In this document: piece after piece, positions 31,701 through 41,477 of the stretch | Layout of the letters: each line of letters starts with the position of its first letter | Position numbering within the stretch: position 1 is the stretch's first letter | NCBI GenBank assembly: GCA_022641775.1 | Contig: JALCDS010000012.1 | Location: 1 to 46,583, forward strand | Reading direction: 5' to 3' | Source of the DNA: Clostridiaceae bacterium | GTDB lineage: Bacteria; Cyanobacteriota; Vampirovibrionia; Gastranaerophilales; Gastranaerophilaceae | Length of the DNA stretch: 46,583 bases | The notes under the pieces: model-generated | The model's input: only the letters and a program-made list of their open reading frames with translations | What the model was told of the DNA's origin: nothing | Database searches by the model: none | Translations under genes and position numbers: made by a program

Positions 31701-34514
31701 TTATTTTTCAAGTGTTTTTAAATAATCTTTGTTTGAATTAATCGTATCTTCAGTTGCAACTATTGAATATATCGGTTTGTTTTTGAAAATGAAATTTGCA
31801 GTATTGTAAATATCATCAGGGGTGATTTTGTCAATCATTTCCAATTCTTGATTCAAGTATGTCAAACCATAAGGATTTCTTTTAAGATTAGCCAATTTAT
31901 AATTTACGTCTTCTGAAGTTTGCAAGTTTGACAAAATTCTGTTTTTCAAGCTCAATTTAGCATTATCAAGTTCTTCTTGTGAAACTTTTTCTGTTGTTAT
32001 TTTTTGAATATTATTGTTGAATCCGTTGATTGATTTTTGAAGATTATCGTATTTTACTTGTCCTGATTCTTTATCATCAGTTGTTGTTCCGATAGATAGT
32101 GCCATCATACTGGTATCATCTATTGAATTTACATTTGATTCCACGCGGTATGCAAGTTTTTGTTTTTCTCTCAAATCAAGGAATAGCCGTGAAGACGGCG
32201 TTCCTCCAAGGATAATATTCAGTAAATTTATAGAGGTGTTATCTTTTAAGTTTTCACTGTTTTTGAATGTAAAAGCTTCAACTATTTTTGCTTGCGGTTT
32301 ATTATCTGTATCTGTTAAAACTTTTGTTTGTGTCTGCGACTTAAATTTTTGAGGTAATTCATATTTGAATTCTCTTGTCTGAGGTAACATTGAAGTATTG
32401 TTGATAACATCATTTTTGAATTGAGTATTATCATTGAAAGGTCCGGTTACCGTCATTGTTCCTTGACCTTCAGCCAACAATTTCAGATAGAACGCACGTA
32501 TATCATCAAGAGTTAAACTATCAAGTTTTTTAATGATTTCTTCTTTTTTTATTCCACCAAATGATTTTGGTTGTAATTCGTTGTCAATTTTGTCATAAGG
32601 GCTTTTTTCTTTTGTCATTAAATCATCTTTAATATTTTTCTTTACAACATCCAGATTTTCTTGAGTAAGACGCGGAGAATATAAAAGTTCTTTCATCTTA
32701 TCAAAAGCTTTTGTCGTATCTGAAGTGTAAAAATCTGAAAAAATTGATAATCCGTTTTGTGATGCGCCACATGTCATATTCATTGCATCTTTGTTTAATG
32801 ATTTGCTAAATGCAACCTCATCATTTTTTAAAGTTCCTTTATCAAACATATTTCCAAGAACATGAGATTCTACAGCGTAATCATCATTCAAATTGTTTGA
32901 TTTTAAATCAAATCTCATATATCCGACTTTTCCTGAGGAGTCGTTTGTTGTCAGCTGTATTCTGTTTGGTAAAACATAAGAATTTATTTTTGATGTGTCA
33001 ATTGCTTCTTTTTGAGGATTGTTTCCTGTAAAAGATACTGATTTGTTTGCATTTTCATAACTTGTCTTTAGTGAGTTTACATTGCTTGAAGCTGGGTGCG
33101 TAACGACAATAGACATTTTGTTTGTATCCAAATATTTGTCAACAGCGTTCTTTACGTCATCTATAGTTAAAGCATCGAGAATTTTTTCGTAATTTTCCAG
33201 AGTATCAGTATTTCCGTTTAAAAGAGCTGTACCGATATTTGAATTTATATCAAAATTGTCTTGGAATGCTTCAAGATAATATTTTTTCATGTTCTTTTTA
33301 ACTATATCTAACTCATCTTGAGTTATCGGCTGTTGTTTCAATTTCGCAATTTCATTAAATGTTGTGTTTAGAGCTTTTTCAACATTATCATCTGTTGAAT
33401 CTGTACCGATTAATCTTACAGAATTAGCATTTTTATCAGAGGAAATCTTTTCTGAAGTATCTGATACGTTACAGCCCAAGTTAGAAATTTTGGAATTAAC
33501 TCTCGATGATACATCATCAAACAGTGCACTCATTGCGCAATTCAAAGCCAATTTATCTTTTGTATCACAATTTTTAGGCCCGTTTATTGCAATTTGCAAA
33601 TTCGTTGATGTAGCTTTATCAGAGATTATATCTTCACGTTTTGTGTTTTGAATAGGGGTTAGTGTTTCATGTTTTTGAGGCTTGTTTGGCACTCGTTTTG
33701 ATGAAAAATATTTTGATACAAGTGCCATTGCCTCTTCTGGTGTAACATCTCCTGTAATAACCGTTGTCATATTAGCAGGATAATAATTATTATTATAGTA
33801 ATTAACAACATCATCTTTCGTAAGTTTTGCTATGTTGTCGCATGTCCCGCCAATCATATCGGTTGAATTTGTTTTGATATTATATAAATTTTTAATGGCT
33901 TTATTGGTTGTAACATTTTCAGGATCTTGGGTTATCATATTTATTTCAGAAGAAACGATTGCTTTTTCTTTTTCAAGCATTTCCGGTGCAAAATGCGGAG
34001 TTTCAATCATAGATGCATGTAATTTAACCATTTCTTCTAAATCAGAATCCTTTAAAAGATTTGATTTGATATAATAATTTGTTGTAGCGTAAGCGGTACT
34101 GGCATTTGTACTTGCACCCATTTTGTTTACGCGTTCAAAAAATTCACCTGATTTAAGTCCGTCAGAACCGTTGAACAAGTTATGTTCAATATAATGGCTT
34201 ATTCCTCTTACGTTGTCAGGCTCATTCATTGAACCGGTGTTTACATAAGTGTTTATTGTTGTTTCACCCTTTTTAGGGACAATTACAACTTTTTGTCCGT
34301 TTGAAAGTTTATAACATTCGGCTTTTAAATTGTTAGGCAAGTTTAATGTTCCTGTTTTCGTAAATGGAGTTGGTGTTTTTACTCCATAAACAGGTGTAGT
34401 ATTGGAAATTTCATTGTTCTGTTTCAATGTTTCAGGCGTAGATGTATGTGTTTGTACAGCCTGATTATTTCCAAAACTTATTGAATTTATTTTGTTTGCA
34501 AAAATTTTAAACAT
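31701..34514 (-). CDS. M16-family zinc metallopeptidase with N-terminal ISFG tag
   Basis: 937 residues holding two M16 halves, like pitrilysin-type or mitochondrial-processing-peptidase-like proteins. The N-terminal half has the inverted zinc motif HYIEH (His107, Glu110, His111) within GISHYIEHNLFNG, and a later EKEKAIVSSEINM where the third ligand Glu is expected, so it should be active. The second half starts near residue 520, lacks HxxEH, and keeps the SSRLFLDLREKQKLAYRV segment typical of the non-catalytic M16 half. The start KINSISFGNNQA has the tag, and a second copy (VSFTGNNP, about residue 492) lies in the linker between halves. No signal peptide. Targets would be short unfolded peptides. 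Confidence 0.85.
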   Translation of the reverse strand: MFKIFANKINSISFGNNQAVQTHTSTPETLKQNNEISNTTPVYGVKTPTPFTKTGTLNLPNNLKAECYKLSNGQKVVIVPKKGETTINTYVNTGSMNEPDNVRGISHYIEHNLFNGSDGLKSGEFFERVNKMGASTNASTAYATTNYYIKSNLLKDSDLEEMVKLHASMIETPHFAPEMLEKEKAIVSSEINMITQDPENVTTNKAIKNLYNIKTNSTDMIGGTCDNIAKLTKDDVVNYYNNNYYPANMTTVITGDVTPEEAMALVSKYFSSKRVPNKPQKHETLTPIQNTKREDIISDKATSTNLQIAINGPKNCDTKDKLALNCAMSALFDDVSSRVNSKISNLGCNVSDTSEKISSDKNANSVRLIGTDSTDDNVEKALNTTFNEIAKLKQQPITQDELDIVKKNMKKYYLEAFQDNFDINSNIGTALLNGNTDTLENYEKILDALTIDDVKNAVDKYLDTNKMSIVVTHPASSNVNSLKTSYENANKSVSFTGNNPQKEAIDTSKINSYVLPNRIQLTTNDSSGKVGYMRFDLKSNNLNDDYAVESHVLGNMFDKGTLKNDEVAFSKSLNKDAMNMTCGASQNGLSIFSDFYTSDTTKAFDKMKELLYSPRLTQENLDVVKKNIKDDLMTKEKSPYDKIDNELQPKSFGGIKKEEIIKKLDSLTLDDIRAFYLKLLAEGQGTMTVTGPFNDNTQFKNDVINNTSMLPQTREFKYELPQKFKSQTQTKVLTDTDNKPQAKIVEAFTFKNSENLKDNTSINLLNIILGGTPSSRLFLDLREKQKLAYRVESNVNSIDDTSMMALSIGTTTDDKESGQVKYDNLQKSINGFNNNIQKITTEKVSQEELDNAKLSLKNRILSNLQTSEDVNYKLANLKRNPYGLTYLNQELEMIDKITPDDIYNTANFIFKNKPIYSIVATEDTINSNKDYLKTLEK

Positions 34515-34575
34515 TAATTTCCCTACAACAATTATATTAAAATAAAAACTAAAAAATGTTTATAATTGCGCTTTC

Positions 34576-34604
34576 TTTACGAATTGTTAATTTAATGCTA
34601 AAAT
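34576..34604 (+). promoter_or_regulatory. Promoter of deoB
   Basis: TTTACG (34576-34581), 17-bp spacer, TAAAAT (34599-34604), followed by AAAGGAGAAA and the ATG at 34624. Confidence 0.6.
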
Positions 34605-34623
34605 AAAGTAAAAGGAGAAAACT

Positions 34624-35802
34624 ATGAAGCGTGCAATTATAATGGTTATCGATTCAATGGGGATTGGTGCAATGCCAGATTGTGAAAAATTCGGTGACAG
34701 CAAAACTTGTAATACTTTAAAAAATCTTTGTGCTTTTAACAGAGGTATTTCGGTTCCGAATTTAGAAAAAATGGGGCTTGGAAACATTCAAGAATTTGAA
34801 GGAATTTCAAAAGTAGAACGTCCTATTGCTATGTATGGAACAATGATGGAGAAATCCGCCGGAAAAGATACGACAACCGGTCATTGGGAAATTGCCGGTG
34901 AAATATCTCAAAAACCTTTCGCAACTTTTCCTGATGGATTTGGCCCTGAAATTATTGATAAGTTTATAAAAGAAACAAATTGCGGCGGAGTTTTGGCAAA
35001 TTGTCCGGCATCAGGAACCGCTATTATTGCAGAATTGAATGATGAACATCACAAAACAAAATTCCCGATAGTTTATACTTCTGCGGATAGTGTTTTCCAA
35101 ATAGCTGTTGATACAGATTTGATACCATTAGAAACTCTTTATGATTGGTGTAGAATTGCAAGAAAAATTTTGACAGAAGACGGCTGGCATGTCGCTCGAG
35201 TAATTGCAAGACCATATAAAATTATTGACGGAAAACCCGTTAGAATTTCAAAAGACAGACGAGATTTTTCAATGGAGCCTGAACATACTGTTTTGAATGA
35301 AATTAAAGACAAAGGTGGTAAAGTCGTTGCAATCGGAAAAATTGAAGATATCTTTGCAAAATCAGGGATAACACATGCGATTCATACAGGCTCTAATAAA
35401 GAAGGTTTGGAATTAACTTTAAAAGCAGTTAATAATACTCTGGATTTGGAAAAGATATCATATAGTGATTTGAAATTGTCAAAACAATTTGAAAATTATT
35501 TGATATTTACAAACCTTGTTGATACAGATATGCTTTTTGGACACAGACGAGATGCAAAGGGTTATGGTAAGGCAATAGAAGAAATAGATTCATATTTGCC
35601 AATAATAATGAAAAATATGACACAAGAAGATATCCTTATTATAACTGCAGACCATGGGTGTGATCCGACAGCCGCAGGTACGGATCACACAAGAGAATAT
35701 GTTCCGATACTTGTTTACGGAGAAAAAATAACTCCAAAAAATCTTGGTATGATTGATGGATTTGATTATATCTCTAATCTTGTTAGGGACTGGATATTTT
35801 AA
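34624..35802 (+). CDS. deoB: Phosphopentomutase
   Basis: Interconverts ribose or deoxyribose 1- and 5-phosphates, linking nucleoside phosphorolysis to the pentose phosphate pathway. The 392-residue protein has the alkaline-phosphatase-superfamily metal sites: IIMVIDSMGIGAMPD at the N-terminus (Asp10), GKDTTTGHWEIAG with the Thr that is phosphorylated in the family, DTDMLFGHRRDAKGYG, and ITADHGCDPTAAGTDHTREYVP. It pairs functionally with the nucleoside transporter at 5669-6958. AAGGAG ribosome site. A ferredoxin gene follows 71 nt downstream with its own ribosome site; co-transcription is possible because no terminator lies between. Confidence 0.96.
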   Translation: MKRAIIMVIDSMGIGAMPDCEKFGDSKTCNTLKNLCAFNRGISVPNLEKMGLGNIQEFEGISKVERPIAMYGTMMEKSAGKDTTTGHWEIAGEISQKPFATFPDGFGPEIIDKFIKETNCGGVLANCPASGTAIIAELNDEHHKTKFPIVYTSADSVFQIAVDTDLIPLETLYDWCRIARKILTEDGWHVARVIARPYKIIDGKPVRISKDRRDFSMEPEHTVLNEIKDKGGKVVAIGKIEDIFAKSGITHAIHTGSNKEGLELTLKAVNNTLDLEKISYSDLKLSKQFENYLIFTNLVDTDMLFGHRRDAKGYGKAIEEIDSYLPIIMKNMTQEDILIITADHGCDPTAAGTDHTREYVPILVYGEKITPKNLGMIDGFDYISNLVRDWIF

Positions 35803-35873
35803 ATTTTTATTGTATAATAAATTTGTGAATTTAATTTCACAGAATTAATATTAACAAAATAAGGAGAAATACT

Positions 35874-36050
35874 ATGACAGTAAAAGTAAATGACGGATGT
35901 ATCGGTTGCGGCGCTTGTGAATCAATTTGTGACGCAGTATTTTCAGTTTCAGACAAAGCAGAAGTTAATGAATCTGCAGTTGCAGATAATATTGATTGCG
36001 TAAAAGAAGCTGCTGATGCTTGTCCTGTTGGAGCAATCGAAGTAGAATAA
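35874..36050 (+). CDS. Single-cluster [4Fe-4S] ferredoxin
   Basis: 58 residues, small acidic electron carrier. CIGCGACESIC gives cluster ligands Cys9, Cys12 and Cys15, and CPVGAIEVE gives the fourth, Cys50. Two extra cysteines, Cys19 and Cys42, have exactly the relative spacing of the disulfide-forming pair in Thermotoga and Desulfovibrio-type ferredoxins, so one cluster plus one disulfide is expected and not two clusters. AAGGAG before ATG; a strong terminator follows. The redox partners are not in this window. Confidence 0.93.
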   Translation: MTVKVNDGCIGCGACESICDAVFSVSDKAEVNESAVADNIDCVKEAADACPVGAIEVE

Positions 36051-36074
36051 GTTCAATATCAAAATATTTGAACA

Positions 36075-36112
36075 AAAAGCGGACTTTGAATTTTCAAAGT
36101 CCGCTTTTGTTA
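36075..36112. terminator. Strong bidirectional terminator
   Basis: AAAAGCGGACTTTGAA (36075-36090) pairs with TTCAAAGTCCGCTTTT (36093-36108). A and T runs on both flanks serve the ferredoxin and the convergent 146-aa gene. Confidence 0.85.
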
Positions 36113-36128
36113 TCTTTTATTTATTTTA

Positions 36129-36569
36129 TTACTTGTTTCCACAAACAAATACAAATTTTGTATCGGGTGTTCTTGTTTTCATTTGTGACATAGGAATTGT
36201 ATTTCCGTTTTGGTCTACGACACCCTCAAGAGTACAACTGTATTGATTCTTACCGCCTTGCGAAGCTGATGAAGAACTTCTGGTTGGTGCTGATTCCAAA
36301 TTTGAAACTCTTGTTGTTAAAAAGTTTATTTGAGATTGAAGTTGGTTAAACATTGAGGTTACTTCCGGAGATGGTGTATTTTTATCAACATCATTTTTGA
36401 TTGTATCATTAGGATTTGGTGTTGCCTTTGTATCAGGTTGTTCTGTAGTGGTTGTAGGTTTTTTTGTAGTATCAACCAACATTGGTGCTGACAAAATCAT
36501 TACCATACCAAGTAATACAACTATTGCGATAGCAATACCGACAGGTGTTAAAGCTTGTTTTTTATTCAT
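36129..36569 (-). CDS. Membrane-anchored protein with Thr/Pro linker and coiled coil
   Basis: 146 residues from the ATG at 36569, chosen because AAAGGGGA sits 4 nt before it and a -10 (TATAAT, 36589-36594) lies just upstream; the in-frame ATG at 36587 would be too close to that -10. A membrane helix (about 9-29, VGIAIAIVVLLGMVMILSAP), a Thr/Pro/Asn linker, a short coiled coil (SMFNQLQSQINFLTTRVSNLE), a Ser-rich stretch and a C-terminal piece with two Cys (YSCTLEG...FVFVCG) likely forming a disulfide outside the cell membrane. No family recognised. Confidence 0.6.
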   Translation of the reverse strand: MNKKQALTPVGIAIAIVVLLGMVMILSAPMLVDTTKKPTTTTEQPDTKATPNPNDTIKNDVDKNTPSPEVTSMFNQLQSQINFLTTRVSNLESAPTRSSSSASQGGKNQYSCTLEGVVDQNGNTIPMSQMKTRTPDTKFVFVCGNK

Positions 36570-36641
36570 ATATTCCCCTTTTTTCATGATTATACAAGAA
36601 AAGTTTTTAATGTTCTTATTCTTTAAGTTTTGTTGAGAAGT

Positions 36642-38288
36642 TTATACTGCTTCTTTTATAACTTTTTGGAGAGCTTGAAGTGCATCTTCAGGTAATTTAT
36701 CAATTCCGGCTTTTTCAACTTCTCTTGATTGAATAAAGTTAATTCTGTCATTCATCCTTGCAACGAATTTTTGAGCATAGTCTTTGTCTTCAAATGATGT
36801 GTTAAAACCTTCAATATCCATAATTTCTATATCGGAGAAATTTTCCCATTTATGAAAATTGGATTTCCCTTCAACAACAGATTCAATTATGTGTAAGGTA
36901 TCTTCTTTTTTTATTTTTTTGCCCATAAATTCACCTGTATTAAGGATATAACAATCTACACCGTCTTGTATTAGTTGTTTAAAACGTTCATAATCAACGG
37001 CCAACGGATACACTCTGAATGGATTTGCATAAGGTTCAACTACAAGTGCATCAGGATCAACTCCTTTTGCTAATCTTTCGGCAGAAGTCCTTTTCGTTGC
37101 AAGAGTTGCTCCCATTGCAGCACCCAATGATGCTCCTGAAAGTTTTATTACAGGTGGAATTGTCGGATCTTTCATTAACCAGAAAATAGCGTTTATAGGT
37201 TCATTAATTCTATCAACTCTGTTTGGTGACCAAAGTTTTGATTTTACAGCACGTCCGTTTCCGTTTCTTATATCTTCAGTTATCGATATTACTTTGCCAT
37301 CTGAAAGCGCAATTGCTCCGGCATTTTGTTGTGTCAAAATATATTTGTTATCTTCGCAACCTATCGGATAATCTGCTGTTTTGTCAAAATAAGCAGGTTC
37401 AAGTGCGATTGAATATTTGTCATGAATATTTATTATAAATGCATCATCATGTAAAACTGTTATATCATATTTGTTGTCGTGTTTTGCGTGTGTAATTGTA
37501 GATTTTCCGGAACCCGAAAGACCGAATACGGCGACTTGAAAAGATTTGTTATCAGAAAGATTATATCTTTTCATCCCACCATGGCATGATGCATAGCCGT
37601 TTCTGGCTGCAGCACCCCAAGCAAGTGTTAAAGTTCCTTTTTTGTGTTCTCCAAAATATCTCATTCCAAGTATTGCTGCACAATTATGCTCAGGGTCAAA
37701 GAATGTCAATCCGTATGGAAAATCTGGATGTGTCCAATCAGGATCAGAGAATACATAAATATCTGCTTCGTTCAATTTGCGGGAAGAATCATACATATTT
37801 GAATATTGTTCATTTATATATTGAAAATTCAACATCCACGAGTACATAACATTTTCAAAACCTTCAGGAATTAAAAGGTGTGCCTTAATCATAAAATCTT
37901 TATCCAGTCCTACGACTACATCGGTTTTGTACATTAACTTGTTACGAGATTGATAAATTGCTTCTCTTATGATAGGCAAAAGTGTTTTTAAATCACAATT
38001 CGGTTCTCCGACGATTTTTCTGGCGGCAGCGCATCTGCCGACAACTGTACCATCATTGAAAAGGAGTTGGTTAGAACCTTTTGACAATCCTATTTTTTCA
38101 GGTTCAAATATCGGCATACCGGTTAATTCTATTGTTCCGGGACTTGATTGAGCAAGTTTGTATGCTTCCGATACAGTTTTTATTTCTTCAACGTTATTTG
38201 CAAAAAAAGGTGCTGTGATTGTCGCACGTGCGCTTGAAACCATTCCCTTTAATTCTTCATTGTTCGTAAAAAATTCTTTAGTTGCCAT
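36642..38288 (-). CDS. Phosphoenolpyruvate carboxykinase (ATP-type), divergent
   Basis: Interconverts oxaloacetate and PEP with ADP/ATP. At 548 residues it is of normal size. The P-loop VFGLSGSGKSTITHAK (about residues 255-270) and the following LHDDAFIIN kinase-2 segment are those of the ATP-dependent class, along with a TLTLAWGAAARNGYASCHGG stretch before the P-loop and a C-terminal YILNTGEFMGKKIKKEDT matching the family's NTGWNG-x-GKRI region. Sequence around these is divergent from E. coli PckA, closer in feel to the Clostridia-type proteins. Direction (gluconeogenic, or CO2-fixing toward succinate in fermentation) is not decided by sequence. AAAGGAG before ATG. Monocistronic. Confidence 0.85.
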   Translation of the reverse strand: MATKEFFTNNEELKGMVSSARATITAPFFANNVEEIKTVSEAYKLAQSSPGTIELTGMPIFEPEKIGLSKGSNQLLFNDGTVVGRCAAARKIVGEPNCDLKTLLPIIREAIYQSRNKLMYKTDVVVGLDKDFMIKAHLLIPEGFENVMYSWMLNFQYINEQYSNMYDSSRKLNEADIYVFSDPDWTHPDFPYGLTFFDPEHNCAAILGMRYFGEHKKGTLTLAWGAAARNGYASCHGGMKRYNLSDNKSFQVAVFGLSGSGKSTITHAKHDNKYDITVLHDDAFIINIHDKYSIALEPAYFDKTADYPIGCEDNKYILTQQNAGAIALSDGKVISITEDIRNGNGRAVKSKLWSPNRVDRINEPINAIFWLMKDPTIPPVIKLSGASLGAAMGATLATKRTSAERLAKGVDPDALVVEPYANPFRVYPLAVDYERFKQLIQDGVDCYILNTGEFMGKKIKKEDTLHIIESVVEGKSNFHKWENFSDIEIMDIEGFNTSFEDKDYAQKFVARMNDRINFIQSREVEKAGIDKLPEDALQALQKVIKEAV

Positions 38289-38408
38289 ATATGTCTCCTT
38301 TTAATAACCAAGTTTGTTATAGCATAAAAAACTCAATAAGGGTAGTTACAAATAATTTAAATTGTGTTATTATATTGGTATCAGTTTAAATTATCGAGGG
38401 AATTTATT

Positions 38409-38960
38409 ATGAAAAATATAAAAGCAATTATGGTAACGTTAACAGCCGGGATTTTGATTGGAGGTTTTTCTTTATCATATGCCACTCAAACTTCTATCCC
38501 GTCAAAGACTATGGAAGCTGCACAAACAGCCATGGAAGCAACTCAAAATAAACCTGTTCAAAAATCAGTGACTCCTCAATCCAATGTAAACTATTTGGAA
38601 GTTGCTCCGTTAGACTTGGTTGCTTCTCCTGAAAGGTATTACAACAGACATATTAAAGTAAAAGCAAAATTTGATAAGTTTTCAACGCTTGGTCTTGATT
38701 ATGCCCCTGCAATGAGAAGTTCTGAAAAGTTTATTTCATTTTTAATCCAAAGACCGGATGTGGCAGATCATGATGTTCCGTTATCAGAAATGAAAATATT
38801 TATGAATAGAACTGAAGCCGAAAAACATATTGATATGAATTCCGGTGATATTATAGAATTTACAGGCAAAGTATTTTCAACAGCGCTAGGTGATGTTTGG
38901 GTTGATGTTGAAAAGTTTACTGTGATTTCTACTGCACCAAAAACTCAAAACAAAAAATAA
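38409..38960 (+). CDS. Exported OB-fold-like protein
   Basis: 183 residues from the ATG at 38409 (GAGGGAA upstream). Signal peptide 1-26 (VTLTAGILIGGFSLSYA, cleavage after SYA). A Gln/Thr-rich spacer follows, then about 110 residues (VAPLDLVASPERYYNRHIKVKAKFDKF ... SGDIIEFTGKVFSTALGDVWVDVEKFTVI) with the V-K-x-x-G/F, strand-turn-strand rhythm of periplasmic OB folds (tRNA_anti-like/YdeI-like). The pattern is suggestive only. It is 21 nt upstream of the GH57 gene and probably co-transcribed with it. Confidence 0.65.
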   Translation: MKNIKAIMVTLTAGILIGGFSLSYATQTSIPSKTMEAAQTAMEATQNKPVQKSVTPQSNVNYLEVAPLDLVASPERYYNRHIKVKAKFDKFSTLGLDYAPAMRSSEKFISFLIQRPDVADHDVPLSEMKIFMNRTEAEKHIDMNSGDIIEFTGKVFSTALGDVWVDVEKFTVISTAPKTQNKK

Positions 38961-38981
38961 ACTATTATACGGGGTTAAGAT

Positions 38982-41477
38982 ATGGCAACTAAAGAAACTT
39001 TTTTAACTATTCATGGACATTTTTATCAACCACCAAGAGAAAACCCTTGGCTGGAAGCTATTGAATTACAAGATAGCGCATTGCCATTCCATGATTGGAA
39101 TGAAAGGGTTACAAGAGAGTGCTACAATCCTAATTCTGTTTCAAAAATTGTTGATAATCGGAATAGAATACTTGATGTTGTAAATAATTATGAAAAAATA
39201 AGTTTTAACTTTGGCCCGACACTTTTGTCATGGTTAGAAGTTTTTGCGCCGTTAACGTATGAAAGAATTATAAAGGCTGATATTGAGAGTGTATCAGAGC
39301 ATAACGGGCATGGTAATGCGATAGCACAAGTCTATAATCATATAATTATGCCGCTTGCAAATTACAACGATAAAGTTACTCAGGTAAAATGGGGTATTAG
39401 AGATTTTGAATATCGCTTTGGCAGAAAACCTGAGGGAATGTGGTTGGCTGAAACGGCTGTCGATGATGAGACTATGAAAGTTTTAGTTGATAACGGTATA
39501 AAATTTACTGTACTTTCTCCTTATCAGGCTTTGAAAATTAAAAAAGAAAGTGACAAAGATTGGACTGATGTTAGTTGGGGCAATGTTGATCCTGCTCGTT
39601 CATACAGATATTACATAAAATCTGATCCGAAAAAATATATTGATTTATTCTTTTATGATGGTGCAATTTCAAAATCCGTAGCTTTTGATGAGCTTTTGAA
39701 AGACGGTAACAAATTCATAAAAAGGTTGAAAGACGGTATTTCTGATGTGAGAGATTATCCGCAATTGATTAATATTGCTACCGATGGAGAAAGTTATGGT
39801 CACCATACAAAATTTGGAGATATGGCACTTTCTTATGTCTTGAAAATAAAAGCAAAGGATGAAGGCTTTATTATAACCAACTACGGTGAATATCTTGAAA
39901 AATATAGAAGTAACTATGTCGCAGATATAAAACAAGCTTCTTCTTGGAGCTGTTTCCATGGCGTTGGCAGGTGGAAAGAAGATTGTGGTTGTTCAACTGG
40001 CGGACATCCGGGTTGGAATCAAAAATGGAGAAAACCGTTAAGAGATGCGCTGGATTATTTGCGAGATGAATTAAAAGTTATTTTTGAAAAAGAAGGTATA
40101 AAATATTTTAAGGACTCTGATGTATATAATGTCAGAAATGCGTATATAGATGTTATTCTTGACAGAACTGAGATGAGTATAAAAACTTTCCAAGATTCTT
40201 ATTTTAAACCGAATTTGTCTGATACAGATAAAGTTAGAGCGATGGAACTTTTGGAAATTCAACGACAGACAATGTTGATGTACACAAGTTGCGGATGGTT
40301 TTTCTCTGAAATTTCAGGAATAGAAACTGTACAGATTATGAAATATGCCGCACGCGCAATTCAGTTGGCTGCAGATTTTTCAGATAAAGATTTTTCAACA
40401 CATTTTACAGATATATTAGCTGATGCAAAAAGTAACATTACAGAATATGGAACAGGTAGAGATATATATAACAACTTTGTAAAACCGTCAGTTGTTACGG
40501 TTAAACAAATAGCAAGTTTATGGGCTGTTTCATCTCTGTATCAAGATTTTGATGATGAAGAAAATGTATATTGCTATACAGTAAAAAAACATTCTTACAA
40601 AAAGATTTCTAAGGGTTCTGAAAATTTTGTAATTGGACATATCGAAATTCAATCACGTATTACGATGCAAAAATCGAATCTTATTTTTGCTTTAATGCAA
40701 TACACCGGCGGAGATTTCCATTGTGCAATTAAGGAATATTCTGATGAAGCTGAATTTACGAAGATAAAGGCTGATTTGATAAAGACATTTATGTTGAATC
40801 CGTTAACTGAAATTATTAGAGCATTAGACGAAACATTTGGCAAAGAATACTTTACATTGAAGGATATCTTTATAGAAGAACGCCGAAAAATCCTTCAAGT
40901 TCTTCTGAAAGATAAGATGGCAAAATTCTCTCAAACATATCAAGAAATGTATGATAACGGTAAGGATTCAATTTATCATTTGCAGAGTTTAGGACTTGCT
41001 ATTCCTGATGAATTTAAAATATCAGCAGGGTATGCGTTGAGTCGTAAATTTAATGATTTGGTTGTATCTTCCGAAGGATTTCCTGATTCTGAAACGCTTC
41101 AACAGGCAATGGATATATTATATGAAGCTAAAAAAATCGGAATAGAACTTGATAAAAAAGCTTCAAATGAAATATTAGGCAAAAAAGTTTTGCAGAATGT
41201 GAACAGATTGGTTTACAGTTTTGAATATCAGCAGACAGAAATATTGATGGAATTGTTCTCTAATATATCTGATTTGTCATTAGAAGTTGATATATCTGAA
41301 GCCCAAAATGTTTATTTCAACAAAATTTATCATCGTATATCTGAGATTATTGAATCAGGAGCGTTGGAGAAAAAGACTTCAAGTAGAAAATTTGTAGAAG
41401 CTCTATTAGATATCGGGGATAAATTGAATATCAATACAGAATTCTATAGATTAAAGTTGGATAAAATCGGCGTTTAA
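38982..41477 (+). CDS. GH57 glycoside hydrolase with DUF3536-type C-terminal region
   Basis: 831 residues. The N-terminal GH57 (beta/alpha)7 barrel starts TIHGHFYQPPRENPW (the family's H-Q/H-x-H-Q-P start), has FNFGPTLLSWLE, then GMWLAETAV with the expected catalytic nucleophile Glu, and ATDGESYGHH with the acid/base-side Asp. The following Cys-containing SWSCFHGVGRWKEDCGCSTGGHPGWNQKWRKPLRDAL-type segment and the long helical C-terminus match DUF3536-bearing GH57 proteins that I recall from cyanobacteria and others. GH57 enzymes act on alpha-glucans (amylase, branching or debranching). No signal peptide, so intracellular glycogen is the likely substrate, in line with the GT5-like gene at 7062-9707. 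Confidence 0.85.
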   Translation: MATKETFLTIHGHFYQPPRENPWLEAIELQDSALPFHDWNERVTRECYNPNSVSKIVDNRNRILDVVNNYEKISFNFGPTLLSWLEVFAPLTYERIIKADIESVSEHNGHGNAIAQVYNHIIMPLANYNDKVTQVKWGIRDFEYRFGRKPEGMWLAETAVDDETMKVLVDNGIKFTVLSPYQALKIKKESDKDWTDVSWGNVDPARSYRYYIKSDPKKYIDLFFYDGAISKSVAFDELLKDGNKFIKRLKDGISDVRDYPQLINIATDGESYGHHTKFGDMALSYVLKIKAKDEGFIITNYGEYLEKYRSNYVADIKQASSWSCFHGVGRWKEDCGCSTGGHPGWNQKWRKPLRDALDYLRDELKVIFEKEGIKYFKDSDVYNVRNAYIDVILDRTEMSIKTFQDSYFKPNLSDTDKVRAMELLEIQRQTMLMYTSCGWFFSEISGIETVQIMKYAARAIQLAADFSDKDFSTHFTDILADAKSNITEYGTGRDIYNNFVKPSVVTVKQIASLWAVSSLYQDFDDEENVYCYTVKKHSYKKISKGSENFVIGHIEIQSRITMQKSNLIFALMQYTGGDFHCAIKEYSDEAEFTKIKADLIKTFMLNPLTEIIRALDETFGKEYFTLKDIFIEERRKILQVLLKDKMAKFSQTYQEMYDNGKDSIYHLQSLGLAIPDEFKISAGYALSRKFNDLVVSSEGFPDSETLQQAMDILYEAKKIGIELDKKASNEILGKKVLQNVNRLVYSFEYQQTEILMELFSNISDLSLEVDISEAQNVYFNKIYHRISEIIESGALEKKTSSRKFVEALLDIGDKLNINTEFYRLKLDKIGV

